A DNA stretch of 64,000 nt from positions 1-64,000 of the forward strand of contig NZ_JBQKUP010000028.1 of assembly GCF_052156535.1 (NCBI RefSeq), written 5' to 3'. The position numbers and the translations under genes were made by a program. Positions 28,163 to 37,040 of this stretch are shown here, piece after piece (the first letter of the stretch is position 1; the number at the start of each line of letters is the position of its first letter). This stretch comes from Nitrospira_E sp052156535. GTDB taxonomy: Bacteria > Nitrospirota > Nitrospiria > Nitrospirales > UBA8639. The notes below the pieces were generated by a model, which was not told the DNA's origin, did not search any database, and worked only from the letters and a program-made list of their open reading frames with translations.

Positions 28163-28396
28163 ATGCATGCTGAAGACGAACTGCTTGAATCGCTCAGAAG
28201 TTTTAACGATTGCGAAATTCGAGTGTATACCCGTTTTGCGACGGAATGGCGAGACCAACGGTTAAGCGACGGGTCACAGGCTGAAGTCTCCTTTTGGAAT
28301 TCTGTGATCTCCATGCTGGTGGAGGAGCGTCACCGCCGCAAAGAGGAAGTACAGCGACTTGAGGCCATGTTTCAAACCGGTCACGATCCCGGGTAA
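28163..28396 (+). CDS. Small hypothetical protein, paralogue of 27494-27757
   Basis: 77 aa, soluble, helical and charged, with GAAGG about 10 nt before its ATG. Similar to the product at 27494 along most of its length (see that entry), implying a gene duplication. No domain recognised. A CCCGGG/CCCGGG hairpin at its stop codon (28388-28406) lacks a U-tract. Confidence 0.7.
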   Translation: MHAEDELLESLRSFNDCEIRVYTRFATEWRDQRLSDGSQAEVSFWNSVISMLVEERHRRKEEVQRLEAMFQTGHDPG

Positions 28397-28524
28397 AAGA
28401 CCCGGGGGCACGCCCCTTACACGTGCACGTGGAATATCTTTTTGCTCAGGCTCCCTGCTCACCTTCCAACACCAGACCCCGGTCATATGCCCCTCCACAT
28501 GGATCCCCCTCACAGCCCCGCACC

Positions 28525-29733
28525 CTAGCTCTCCCCAAGAACGGTTTCGTACAACGCCTTCGTGCGTTTGGCAATTTTGTCCCAACCAAAAAATTCTTCC
28601 GCCCGTCGTCTCCCGGCTTGTCCCATGGGCGCCCGTAATTCAGGATCCCGCATGAGTTGATTCAACCGATCGGCCAAGTCCTGTGCAAACCGCTCAGGAT
28701 CCTTCGGACTAAAGGGAGCTTCTTCCAATTGGTCAACCGGCACCAAAAATCCCGTCTCATCCTCCACAACGACCTCAGGAATGCCGCCGACGGCAGAAGC
28801 CACCACAGGCACCTCACAAGCCATGGCCTCTAAATTAATGATCCCGAATGGTTCATAAATAGAAGGACAACAAAAAACCCCGGCATGAGAATACAATTCA
28901 ATGAGACTCGGTTTGTCGAGGATATCCGCTATCCAATAAATATGCTTTCGATGGGCCGAAATCTGGTCGAGCGCCTCTTTCATTTCCGCGGCCATGGCGG
29001 GCGTATCAGGAGAGCTGGCGCACAACACTACGGGAAACTCCTCATCCAAATAGGAGAGAGCCTGAATTAAATAGGTAATACCCTTCTGCCGGGTCATTCT
29101 CCCCACAAACAACACATAGGGTTGTCCCGCAGGAATCCCATATCGGGTTAACACGTCCTGGCTTTGGACATTCCGAAATTCCTGAAGGTCGATCCCGTTA
29201 TGAATGACATGAATCCGTTCTTCAGGAACCTGAAACAATTTAAGAATGTCTTTCTTGGTTCCTTCCGAAACGGCGATAATGGCATCAGCCATCTCCAGGG
29301 CAGTTTTTTCAACCCATAGAGAAAAATCATACCCGCCGGCTAACTGCTCTCGTTTCCATGGCCGGAGGGGCTCCAATGAATGCGTGGTGATGACCAGCGG
29401 AATACCGTAATTAAGTTTGGCCATAATGCCGCCAAAATGGGTATACCAGGTATGGCAATGGATCAGGTCCGCGCCCAACCCCTCGGCATTCATTTGCCAG
29501 CAGCGCTGCACCGCGCCAAGGACCGAATGCAAGGGCTTGGGAGCTGTAAACGGAGTGTCTCCCAAGGGAATCCCATGCACTTTCAAATTGCCTTGATCCA
29601 GGCGTTGATCACCAAAACAGCGGACTTCGATGGGAAGAAGATGTGATAATTCCCGACTCAAATACTCCACGTGCGCCCCGGCGCCCCCATAGGTGTATGG
29701 GGGAAATTCATTGGTGAACATCAAGACTTTCAT
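28525..29733 (-). CDS. GT4 glycosyltransferase, glycogen synthase-like (Corynebacterium type)
   Basis: 402 aa from the ATG at 29733. GT-B fold: the N-terminal loop is TNEFPPYTYGGAGAHVEYLS, and the C-terminal nucleotide-sugar site is FVGRMTRQKGITYLI with the EX7E region EPFGIINLEAMAC. This layout is typical of GlgA/GlgM proteins of the actinobacterial type (ADP-glucose or maltose-1-phosphate synthesis). Storage glycogen synthesis is likely, but no glgB or glgC is adjacent. Confidence 0.86.
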   Translation of the reverse strand: MKVLMFTNEFPPYTYGGAGAHVEYLSRELSHLLPIEVRCFGDQRLDQGNLKVHGIPLGDTPFTAPKPLHSVLGAVQRCWQMNAEGLGADLIHCHTWYTHFGGIMAKLNYGIPLVITTHSLEPLRPWKREQLAGGYDFSLWVEKTALEMADAIIAVSEGTKKDILKLFQVPEERIHVIHNGIDLQEFRNVQSQDVLTRYGIPAGQPYVLFVGRMTRQKGITYLIQALSYLDEEFPVVLCASSPDTPAMAAEMKEALDQISAHRKHIYWIADILDKPSLIELYSHAGVFCCPSIYEPFGIINLEAMACEVPVVASAVGGIPEVVVEDETGFLVPVDQLEEAPFSPKDPERFAQDLADRLNQLMRDPELRAPMGQAGRRRAEEFFGWDKIAKRTKALYETVLGES

Positions 29734-30090
29734 GGGCAGCGACACTCCATTATGATCGTAAAGACTTCCAGCAGCCTGCTACATTAAAAGATTATTCATA
29801 CGAAGTCACCTTCCTTTCCAAAAAATGTACGGAGAAAAATGGAAGGACCTGATTCAGACAACGCGCTACCGGTTTGACTGAGGGCTGTCACCCTCACAGG
29901 TTCCTTTCAAAATCACGGAGGGATCTTCTAAAGTACGGAAGACTAAAAACTCGAGACTCACTTGAAGTTTCAATGAAAGAAAACGCACAATCAAGGTTCA
30001 AATGGACACGAGATTGCCAAGCAGACCGGAGAGCGATTTGGACGAACCATCAGATCTTTTAGGTTATAGACGAAAAGGGGAATGAGAAAC
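29734..30090. other. Divergent intergenic region GT4 / fumarase
   Basis: About 350 bp between divergent genes, with promoters expected for both. Nothing else recognised. Confidence 0.5.
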
Positions 30091-31752
30091 ATGGGCGAAT
30101 TCCAGTACCAGGAAATATTTGAACATCAAGCAGATACGACCAGCTATCGAAAACTCACGTCGGACTATGTCTCTACCACGACCTGTGACGGCCAGGAACT
30201 CCTCAAGGTCCACCCCGAAGCCCTCACACTTCTGGCGAGAGAAGCCATGGATGACATTGCCCACTTATTACGACCAAGCCACCTCGCGCAGTTGGCCAAA
30301 ATTCTGAAAGACCCCGAGGCCTCCGACAATGACCGGTTTGTGGCGTTAGAACTGCTCAAAAATGCCAACATTGCGTCCGCCCGCGTGCTGCCAGGCTGCC
30401 AGGATACCGGAACGGCCATCGCCATGGGGTATAAAGGGCAACAGGTTCTCACCACCGGCGATGATGCCGAAGCCCTCTCCCGCGGTATCTTCGAAGCCTA
30501 CGATACGCGCAACCTGCGGTACTCACAGATGGCGCCACTCGACATGTACACCGAAAAAAATACGGGCACGAATCTTCCAGCACAGATCGACCTCTATGCC
30601 AAACCGGGATCGGAGTATCATTTTTTATTCATTGCCAAAGGGGGCGGCTCCGCGAACAAAACCTTTCTCTATCAAGAAACCAAAGCTCTTTTAAATCCCA
30701 AATCCCTGCTTGCGTTTGTGGCGGAAAAAATTCGTACCCTGGGCACCTCGGCCTGCCCGCCCTATCATCTGGCCTTTGTCGTGGGCGGCCTATCCGCAGA
30801 ATTCACATTGAAGACCGTGAAACTGGCCAGTTGTCATTTCCTGGATGATCTGCCTACCTCAGGCAATACGCAGGGGCGTGCCTTTCGCGACCTCGACCTG
30901 GAAAAGCAGATTTTTCAACTCTGCGCCGAAACCGGCATCGGCGCCCAATTCGGCGGAAAATACTTCGCCCACGACGTACGCGTCATCCGCTTGCCACGCC
31001 ACGGGGCCTCCTGCCCGGTCGGTTTGGGCGTCTCCTGTTCAGCCGATCGACAAATCCTCGGAAAAATTACCAAGGAGGGCGTTTTTCTGGAACAGCTCGA
31101 AACCAATCCTGCGAAATACCTCCCCGATGTGACAGAAGAAGACCTGGAAGGGCATGTCGTCAAGATCGACCTTAACCAGCCGATGCCGGAAATTCTGGCT
31201 GAATTGCGCAAGCATCCGGTGGCCACACGTCTTTCCCTCACCGGTCCCATCGTCGTGGCACGGGATATTGCACATGCCCGACTCAAAGAACAATTAGATG
31301 CTGGAAAAGGATTGCCCCAATACCTGAAAGATCATGTGGTCTATTACGCCGGACCGGCAAAAAAACCCCAGGGGCATGCATCGGGATCGTTCGGCCCCAC
31401 CACGGCCGGACGCATGGATTCGTATGTGGATCAGTTCCAAGAAGCTGGCGGCAGCATGGTCATGCTGGCCAAAGGCAACCGCTCCAAACAAGTGCGCGAG
31501 GCCTGCGGAAAACATGGAGGGTTTTATCTCGGCTCCATCGGCGGCCCCGCCGCACGCCTGGCCGAGCATAGCATTAAAAAAGTGGAGGTCCTGGAATTCG
31601 AAGATCTCGGGATGGAAGCGGTGTGGAAAATTGAAGTGGAAGATTTCCCCGCCTTCATCGTGATCAACCACGAAGGCAAGGACTTTTATGCCGATCTGAC
31701 CAGCCAGAAGTCTTCGGGGCTCATCCAGGTTGGCAACGCCGAACAAAAATGA
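30091..31752 (+). CDS. Class I (4Fe-4S) fumarate hydratase
   Basis: 553 aa; interconverts fumarate and malate in the oxidative or reductive TCA cycle. It is a single chain holding both alpha and beta parts, like FumA/FumB. Alpha part: EALTLLAREAMDDIAHLL, ARVLPGCQDTGTAIAMG with one cluster Cys, then TSACPPYHLAFVVGG. Beta part: LSLTGPIVVARDIAHARL, YAGPAKKPQGHASGSFGPTT. The ATG at 30091 has AGGGGA upstream at better spacing than the ATG at 30082. An iron-sulfur fumarase would fit a reductive-TCA autotroph (inference). Confidence 0.95.
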   Translation: MGEFQYQEIFEHQADTTSYRKLTSDYVSTTTCDGQELLKVHPEALTLLAREAMDDIAHLLRPSHLAQLAKILKDPEASDNDRFVALELLKNANIASARVLPGCQDTGTAIAMGYKGQQVLTTGDDAEALSRGIFEAYDTRNLRYSQMAPLDMYTEKNTGTNLPAQIDLYAKPGSEYHFLFIAKGGGSANKTFLYQETKALLNPKSLLAFVAEKIRTLGTSACPPYHLAFVVGGLSAEFTLKTVKLASCHFLDDLPTSGNTQGRAFRDLDLEKQIFQLCAETGIGAQFGGKYFAHDVRVIRLPRHGASCPVGLGVSCSADRQILGKITKEGVFLEQLETNPAKYLPDVTEEDLEGHVVKIDLNQPMPEILAELRKHPVATRLSLTGPIVVARDIAHARLKEQLDAGKGLPQYLKDHVVYYAGPAKKPQGHASGSFGPTTAGRMDSYVDQFQEAGGSMVMLAKGNRSKQVREACGKHGGFYLGSIGGPAARLAEHSIKKVEVLEFEDLGMEAVWKIEVEDFPAFIVINHEGKDFYADLTSQKSSGLIQVGNAEQK

Positions 31753-31795
31753 AACCCTCAACCAGCGAGCAATTTCATTCTGTGCGGAAGTCACC

Positions 31796-32932
31796 ATGAT
31801 AGCCAAAAAATATTCATTGAGTGGGAGGAGGCGACGTTTCCTGGGCTTCAATCTCTGTTTAATGCTCCTCTTTCTTTATCCCCCTCTGTATTCATTCCCT
31901 CAACTGTACTACTCTCCCCATGAGGAAATCGATACAACCACGGTGTCCTTCCGCCCTGATGGAAAATACATCCTATCTGCAGGTTTCGATGGAGATTTTC
32001 GGCTTTGGAAAACCGACCGGTGCGAACTACAAGGGATAGGCTTTATCCCTGACCCACGCATTCCAACCACAGAATCGGACTCCGTCCTTCGACCATATTC
32101 AAGTCTCCTAAAAGGCATTCTTTCCCTCGCCTGGAGTCCCGATGGAGGCAAATTCGTTATTGGACTGCGAGACGGAACGATGCGCATGTATGCCATTCAT
32201 CCTCCCCCTACTGGCAAGCCACTATTTGAGGAACAGGCAGTATTCGATGAACATGTGGGCGGTCTGCGAGCGGTGGCCTATAGCGCGACTGGAAAATATA
32301 TTGCTTCGGCAGGACACGATGAGGCCATCCTTCTTTGGGATGCACATAAAATTGGATCGAGTGTAAAACGGTTGTGTTGTCATTTCCCCTTTTTGAAAAA
32401 TAAAAGCTGGATTATGGTGAATACCCTCGATTTCAGTCCTGACGAAAAATTTCTTGCATCTGGAAGCTCGGACAGAACAGTTAAATATTGGGAAACCCAT
32501 TCCGGAAAAAGCATTCGGACCTTCGAAGTGCCTGGTGAAGTGTATGCAGTGGCATTCAGTCCAAATGGCAGAACAATTGCCGCCTCATCATTTTTGGGGG
32601 ACGAAAGCTCTATTTTCTTATGGGATAGGGAGACCGGAAAAGAAGAAAGAAAGCTATACCACCCAGGTGGCAGCTGGAGCATACATTTTAGTCCCGATGG
32701 GCATTTTCTGGTTTCAGGAGGTTACAATGATGCAAAAGTCATGATTTGGGATCTGCAATCGGGCGAACCCATTCAAACACTAAGCTCTCCAGAGCCTCAA
32801 ACAATTCGATCTCTATCCCTTAGCCCCGATGGGCAATTTCTTGTCTCAGGGCACACTCGTGGTCCCCTTCCACTTTGGAATATGAAAACGGGTGAAATGG
32901 TCCGGGAATTTGGAAAATGCTCTCAACAGTAA
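31796..32932 (+). CDS. WD40-repeat protein with N-terminal membrane anchor or signal
   Basis: 378 aa from the ATG at 31796 (GGAAG 7 nt upstream); an open frame reaches back into the fumarase gene. The hydrophobic segment FNLCLMLLFLYPPLYSF at 18-36 suggests export or anchoring. At least six WD40 blades are visible with repeats of FSPDG or FRPDG and a closing LW or IW, for example FSPDEKFLASGSSDRTVKYW and LSPDGQFLVSGHTRG. Likely a scaffold for protein interaction. Function unknown. Confidence 0.85.
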   Translation: MIAKKYSLSGRRRRFLGFNLCLMLLFLYPPLYSFPQLYYSPHEEIDTTTVSFRPDGKYILSAGFDGDFRLWKTDRCELQGIGFIPDPRIPTTESDSVLRPYSSLLKGILSLAWSPDGGKFVIGLRDGTMRMYAIHPPPTGKPLFEEQAVFDEHVGGLRAVAYSATGKYIASAGHDEAILLWDAHKIGSSVKRLCCHFPFLKNKSWIMVNTLDFSPDEKFLASGSSDRTVKYWETHSGKSIRTFEVPGEVYAVAFSPNGRTIAASSFLGDESSIFLWDRETGKEERKLYHPGGSWSIHFSPDGHFLVSGGYNDAKVMIWDLQSGEPIQTLSSPEPQTIRSLSLSPDGQFLVSGHTRGPLPLWNMKTGEMVREFGKCSQQ

Positions 32933-33132
32933 ACCGTCTCCGTTTCTTTCTCATTCAGCTTGATATTTTTTAACTTATTTTCACATTTAAAGAAGGCAGG
33001 GACTTTTATACCAAACCCTGACTTCTCAACCATCATCCAATCTCACTCAAGCCAGTGATTCAGGGGAAAACAAAACATCCTGGGAGGACTGGAGTTTGAA
33101 CGTAATCGACAGGATTCAAGGCAATAGCCAAT

Positions 33133-33618
33133 TCATCTTTTGTCCGTGCTATTCATAGCGAGAAAAACACTTTCCAGTAGCACCTTGGCGAGATCATAGA
33201 TGTCATGATCTTCGCTCGCTCTGGGGCCGGCCACATTCAAGATGGCCGGGTGAAGATTTTGTAACCATCGGCAGACCTCTGGCACGACCTGGTCCATCGA
33301 TTCTCGATTGAGATCCACATGAAAAACGGCCTTGCCCAGACGCATGGCGACTTCAACCGTGAACGCCGATCCTCCGGTCGGTGCCCCACGGGTAATCAGT
33401 ATCGTCGCGTCAGAATCCCGCACATTGAGCTCAGTCCGGATATTCGGATCGTCGGAGTCTGTCTCGACGAGGTTCGGGTAATGTGCGGGAATGACGCCGT
33501 CCTCCCCCATGCGCCCTTTCGGAACCCACCCGCCGCACTCGATTCCAAATTTCAGCGCGAAATCAAGGGCTGCCCTGTCAGCACCCGTTTGTCCGCCTGA
33601 GACAATTCGATGAACCAT
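33133..33618 (-). CDS. Putative molybdenum carrier protein (YpsA/LOG-like)
   Basis: 161 aa from the ATG at 33618; longer starts at 33684 and 33708 add a basic, low-complexity leader. It begins HRIVSGGQTGADRAALDFAL, the hallmark of the Mco molybdenum-carrier group (Rossmann-like, related to YpsA and lysine-decarboxylase-like proteins), with CGGWVPKGRMGEDG, ITRGAPTGGSAFT and LNVAGPRASEDHDI. Probably binds a nucleotide or molybdate. Cytoplasmic. Confidence 0.83.
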   Translation of the reverse strand: MVHRIVSGGQTGADRAALDFALKFGIECGGWVPKGRMGEDGVIPAHYPNLVETDSDDPNIRTELNVRDSDATILITRGAPTGGSAFTVEVAMRLGKAVFHVDLNRESMDQVVPEVCRWLQNLHPAILNVAGPRASEDHDIYDLAKVLLESVFLAMNSTDKR

Positions 33619-33728
33619 AGGAATGGAATGTTTTCCTGATGTATTATCTTCATAGGTAGAATGAAGGTTACTTTTTCTGCGCCGCATCAATCCTTTATCA
33701 CGTCCCAATTTCTTTCCCCAGGTCCGGT

Positions 33729-34010
33729 CTATTCCATGAACAAATCATCCACATAACACCATCGCCAATCTTCCCCTGGTTCGATAGAACGGATAATGGG
33801 ATGGCTGGTTGCATGAAAATGCTTCGTAGCGTGTTTGTTCTTGGAGGAATCGCAGCATCCGACGTGGCCACAGGTGAGGCACATTCGCAAATGGACCCAG
33901 CGGTCATTCATGTTCACACATGCCCCGCAGACAGCGGCGTCCGGTAGGACATTGCGGATCTGGTCGAGATGGGTGCAGGAGGGTTGGGACATCATGTTGG
34001 CCTTTCTCAC
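33729..34010 (-). CDS. UBP-type zinc-finger protein
   Basis: 93 aa, nearly all of it a ZnF-UBP domain: CTHLDQIR, CGACVNMNDRW, CLTCGHVGCCDS, the His-rich KNKHATKHFHATSHP and the terminal WCYVDD. Bacterial members have no ubiquitin to bind and are often beside flavin oxidoreductases. The ATG overlaps the stop of the upstream flavoprotein gene by 4 nt, so the two are translationally coupled and likely act together. Confidence 0.9.
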   Translation of the reverse strand: MRKANMMSQPSCTHLDQIRNVLPDAAVCGACVNMNDRWVHLRMCLTCGHVGCCDSSKNKHATKHFHATSHPIIRSIEPGEDWRWCYVDDLFME

Positions 34011-35656
34011 AATTCCTTGAGGTATTCATGCACGAACTGAACAGCCATCGCCCCTTCACCGACGGCCGAAGCGACGCGCTTGATCGAATCGGCGCGCACG
34101 TCCCCTGCGGCGAAAACGCCAGGACGGCTGGTTTCCAGCAGGAATGGTGGCCGGAGAGAAGTCCACTGTGAGGACTGTGCCAGTGTGGTGCCGGTCCGGA
34201 CAAAGCCTTTGTCGTCCCGCTCGATCTCAGTCGGCAACCAGTCCGTTCGTGGCACGGCTCCGATGAACGTGAATACGGCAGCCATCTCGACTGTTCGCTC
34301 CTCACCCGTTTGGCTATTGGCCATATCGATGGAATCGAGGTATCCATTCCCGTGCATCCGGCAGATTGTGGTGTGACGAAGGACCTCAATGTTGGCTGTC
34401 TGTTCAATCCGTTTGACCAGGTAACTCGACATATTCTTATACAAGTCATCCCCTCGAATCACGAGCAGGACCTTCCTGGCCTGTCCCGAGAGAAACACCG
34501 CAGCCTGGCCTGCGGAATTGCCCCCACCTACGACGGCTACCTGGCCTCCCCGACACATTTGCGCTTCAACGGGTGTTGCAGCGAAATACACTCCCCTTCC
34601 CTCAAATTTCTCCTCATCTTCGGCGCCGAGTCGGCGATAATCGACGCCCGTTGCAATCAATAGACACTTCGTCGTGATATATTCCTCACCATCAAGATGG
34701 ACGATGGAGTAGGCTTTGTCGAATGTCAGTTGGGTGACCGGAGTCGGGACGGAAAGGCGGACACCGAATTTATTCGCTTGGATCATAGCGCGGTCAGTGA
34801 GTTCACTACCCGTCACGCCGGTAGGGAAACCGAGATAGTTTTCAATCCGCATGCTGGTACCGGCCTGCCCGCCGGGAGCCGTGCGCTCGAGCACGGCGGT
34901 ACGTAACCCTTCCGAGGCACCATAGACCGCAGCGGCTAAACCTGCGGGACCGGCTCCCACCACTACTAAATCGTAGACCGCCGCCTCCAGGGGATGGCGG
35001 ATACCGATGCCATCAGCCAGGTCGCGGTTCGATGGGTTGCGGAGGAGCAGCATCTTGCTGCAAGCCACCACGGGCGTGTCAGCTTCGGTCACGCCAAACT
35101 GCTTAAGAAGCTGGTCCACCTGCGAATCCGTCTCCACGTCCACCCAGGTGAACAGCACATGGTTCTTAGCCAGGAAATCACGAACCCGGAAGGTGTCGGC
35201 CGAAAAACGCGAGCCGATCACCCGCAGACCGGTAAAGTCCGGCGACTTGTGAAGAAGTTGCCGCCGGGCAATGAAGGCCTGAAGAATGATGTCACTCAGG
35301 GTCGGACATTGATTCAAGACCTGCTTGAGCGCATCCCCTGAGATTTCGTACACTTCACAATCTCCCTTGGCAACAGCGCTGACCACCGAAGGATTGCCGG
35401 TGAGGTGAGAGATATCGCCCGTGAACCCGCCTTGACAATGGACCGTCAGGGTCTTCGGCACATCTCCGGAATAGTCAAGGATTTCGACCTCACCTGATTT
35501 GATAATATGGAATTTGAAATTGCGGTCTCCGACGGCAAACAGCGTCGTTCCGTCCGGATATACCTTCGGCATGGCGGCGGCGCAACGGCTGAGATCGGCG
35601 ATTTGGGATTCGTCGAGGGTTGGGAAGGCGATAGATTGAAGGTCAGATACGGCCAT
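34007..35656 (-). CDS. Fusion: cyclic-nucleotide-binding domain + glutaredoxin-like domain + thioredoxin-reductase-like flavoprotein
   Basis: 549 aa, AAAGGAG before the ATG. Residues about 15-130 form a CRP-type effector domain (GTTLFAVGDRNFKFHIIKSG). About 145-225 form a glutaredoxin-like fold (RVRDFLAKNHVLFTWVDVET) without a CxxC. About 232-549 form a TrxR-like part with VVVGAGPAGLAAAVYGASEG, GGQAGTSMRIENYLGFP and VAVVGGGNSAGQAA. Where TrxR has its redox CATC the sequence is AATPVEAQMC, so the usual disulfide is missing. Likely a cAMP- or ligand-gated NAD(P)H oxidoreductase. Coupled to the UBP finger gene. Confidence 0.88.
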   Translation of the reverse strand: MAVSDLQSIAFPTLDESQIADLSRCAAAMPKVYPDGTTLFAVGDRNFKFHIIKSGEVEILDYSGDVPKTLTVHCQGGFTGDISHLTGNPSVVSAVAKGDCEVYEISGDALKQVLNQCPTLSDIILQAFIARRQLLHKSPDFTGLRVIGSRFSADTFRVRDFLAKNHVLFTWVDVETDSQVDQLLKQFGVTEADTPVVACSKMLLLRNPSNRDLADGIGIRHPLEAAVYDLVVVGAGPAGLAAAVYGASEGLRTAVLERTAPGGQAGTSMRIENYLGFPTGVTGSELTDRAMIQANKFGVRLSVPTPVTQLTFDKAYSIVHLDGEEYITTKCLLIATGVDYRRLGAEDEEKFEGRGVYFAATPVEAQMCRGGQVAVVGGGNSAGQAAVFLSGQARKVLLVIRGDDLYKNMSSYLVKRIEQTANIEVLRHTTICRMHGNGYLDSIDMANSQTGEERTVEMAAVFTFIGAVPRTDWLPTEIERDDKGFVRTGTTLAQSSQWTSLRPPFLLETSRPGVFAAGDVRADSIKRVASAVGEGAMAVQFVHEYLKEL

Positions 35657-35771
35657 ACTCTTCTCCTTTAGTCCAATTATTTATGGCGGTGCATTCATGG
35701 GAAAAGAGATACATGCATTACGCTGGAGGCTTCTCTCTTTCATAACGTCCAAATCATCAAGACAACCAGAC

Positions 35772-36737
35772 TCACCCGGCCACAAGGCCGGTGGCGGCAG
35801 GGGCCGGTATGGCTTCAAGTGGAAAGTTCCGTGCGCGCCAGGCGTCGAGGCCCCCGGCCAGGGGCCGTACTTTCCTGATTCCCCGCCTCCGCAACATTAA
35901 CGCCATCATGGCAGCCGTTGCCTCGTTCGGGCAGGCACAAAATAAAATGATGTCACTCTGTCGCGGGATATCGCCATGCCGCTGTTCTAATTCATCCGCG
36001 GTCATGCGAAGAGCTCCTGGAATGGTGTAGGGGTCCGCTTCGTGATCCAACGGACCGCGCAGGTCCAACACAAACACCTCCTGGCCGTTGTCCATCATCT
36101 CTTTCAGCTCGTCTACGGTCATGCGGGCCATTCGCAACTCGCGCAACACCCATTGCCGATGGACAAACTTGAAGGCGATATAGGCCACGAGGCCGATACC
36201 CAATGCCACCAGGAAATACATGCCCGCGCGGGACTGTTGCGCGGCAATGGCTTCGATCTCGCTGCTGAAGATATACCCCGGCAATACGAATGTCAGAGCC
36301 CAAAGCCCGGCACCCAGTCCGTCATAGCCCAGGAAACGCGTGAATCTGATCCCAAAAAGACCGGCCATCGCCGGCGCCAGGGTGCTCAAGCCCGGCAGGA
36401 ACTTGGCGAGAATCAGCGCGCGGATCCCGTGACGGGTAAAAAAATTCTCGGTCCGCCGCACACAAAAATCAGGTTCCAATGAAATGCGGCAGAGAAGACT
36501 GAGAGCCTGCCGGCCCCGACGCCGGCCCACCTCGTACCACACCACATCGCCGGCCAGACAGGCGACGAGAGAAAGAACTATGGCAACACCGAGATCCATC
36601 TGCCCGACACCCGCCAGGGCACCGGCTGCCAACAGGACCGGGACTGCCGGAATCGGAAGGCCGACCTGCTCGGCGAAGACGATGGCAAACAGCACGATTC
36701 CGCCATACTGGGAGACGAATACGCTGATTTCGTTCAC
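35772..36737 (-). CDS. DedA-family membrane protein fused to a rhodanese domain
   Basis: 321 aa from a GTG at 36737 that has AGGAG 7 nt upstream; the open frame extends to 36881 but into the neighbouring repeat. DedA part (about 1-200): FAEQVGLPIPAVPVLLAAGA, GDVVWYEVGRRRG and LAKFLPGLSTLAPAMAG with several helices. Rhodanese part (about 225-305): FVLDLRGPLDHE and the active-site Cys in IILFCACPNEATA followed by GGLDAWRARNFP. The fusion suggests sulfane-sulfur chemistry at the membrane. Probably lies downstream of its own promoter near the MITE-like copy. Confidence 0.9.
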   Translation of the reverse strand: MNEISVFVSQYGGIVLFAIVFAEQVGLPIPAVPVLLAAGALAGVGQMDLGVAIVLSLVACLAGDVVWYEVGRRRGRQALSLLCRISLEPDFCVRRTENFFTRHGIRALILAKFLPGLSTLAPAMAGLFGIRFTRFLGYDGLGAGLWALTFVLPGYIFSSEIEAIAAQQSRAGMYFLVALGIGLVAYIAFKFVHRQWVLRELRMARMTVDELKEMMDNGQEVFVLDLRGPLDHEADPYTIPGALRMTADELEQRHGDIPRQSDIILFCACPNEATAAMMALMLRRRGIRKVRPLAGGLDAWRARNFPLEAIPAPAATGLVAG

Positions 36738-36800
36738 ATGGACTCCTGCGCAATGGGAAGAGTGTTCAGATGACCTCAGAGGGGGCAATATGCGGTTGAA

Positions 36801-37033
36801 GGGAGTGTTGAATAAAACTAAATTCCACGGGCATATTGCCCCCCAGACACGTTGCATATCAAAGGCCTCGGGTCGGTTCAAAAAAGCATGACCTGAGTGT
36901 TCCCGAAGGGTTCGTCCAGTCCAGTCCTGAGGCCCCTCGAAGGAAAGGCCTCAGTCATTTTTGCGCGCAGAGCGTACTTCCAGTACGTGAGCACGAAAAA
37001 ATGGCGAGAACGCCGCTGGCGACTTTTTTCAAC
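36801..37033 (+). repeat. MITE-like dispersed repeat, copy B
   Basis: 233 bp bounded by terminal inverted repeats GGGAGTGTTGAA (36801-36812) and TTCAACAGTCCC (ending 37039), 11 of 12 matching. It shares several blocks with copy A at 8104 and has an extra internal palindromic part (TGAGGCCCCTCGAAGGAAAGGCCTCA region). No transposase. It sits between the DedA-rhodanese start and the stop of the GNAT gene. Confidence 0.8.
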
Positions 37034-37040
37034 AGTCCCA

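Noticed and set aside
28388..28406. CCCGGG/CCCGGG hairpin as a rho-independent terminator
   Set aside because: No U-tract follows the stem on either strand.
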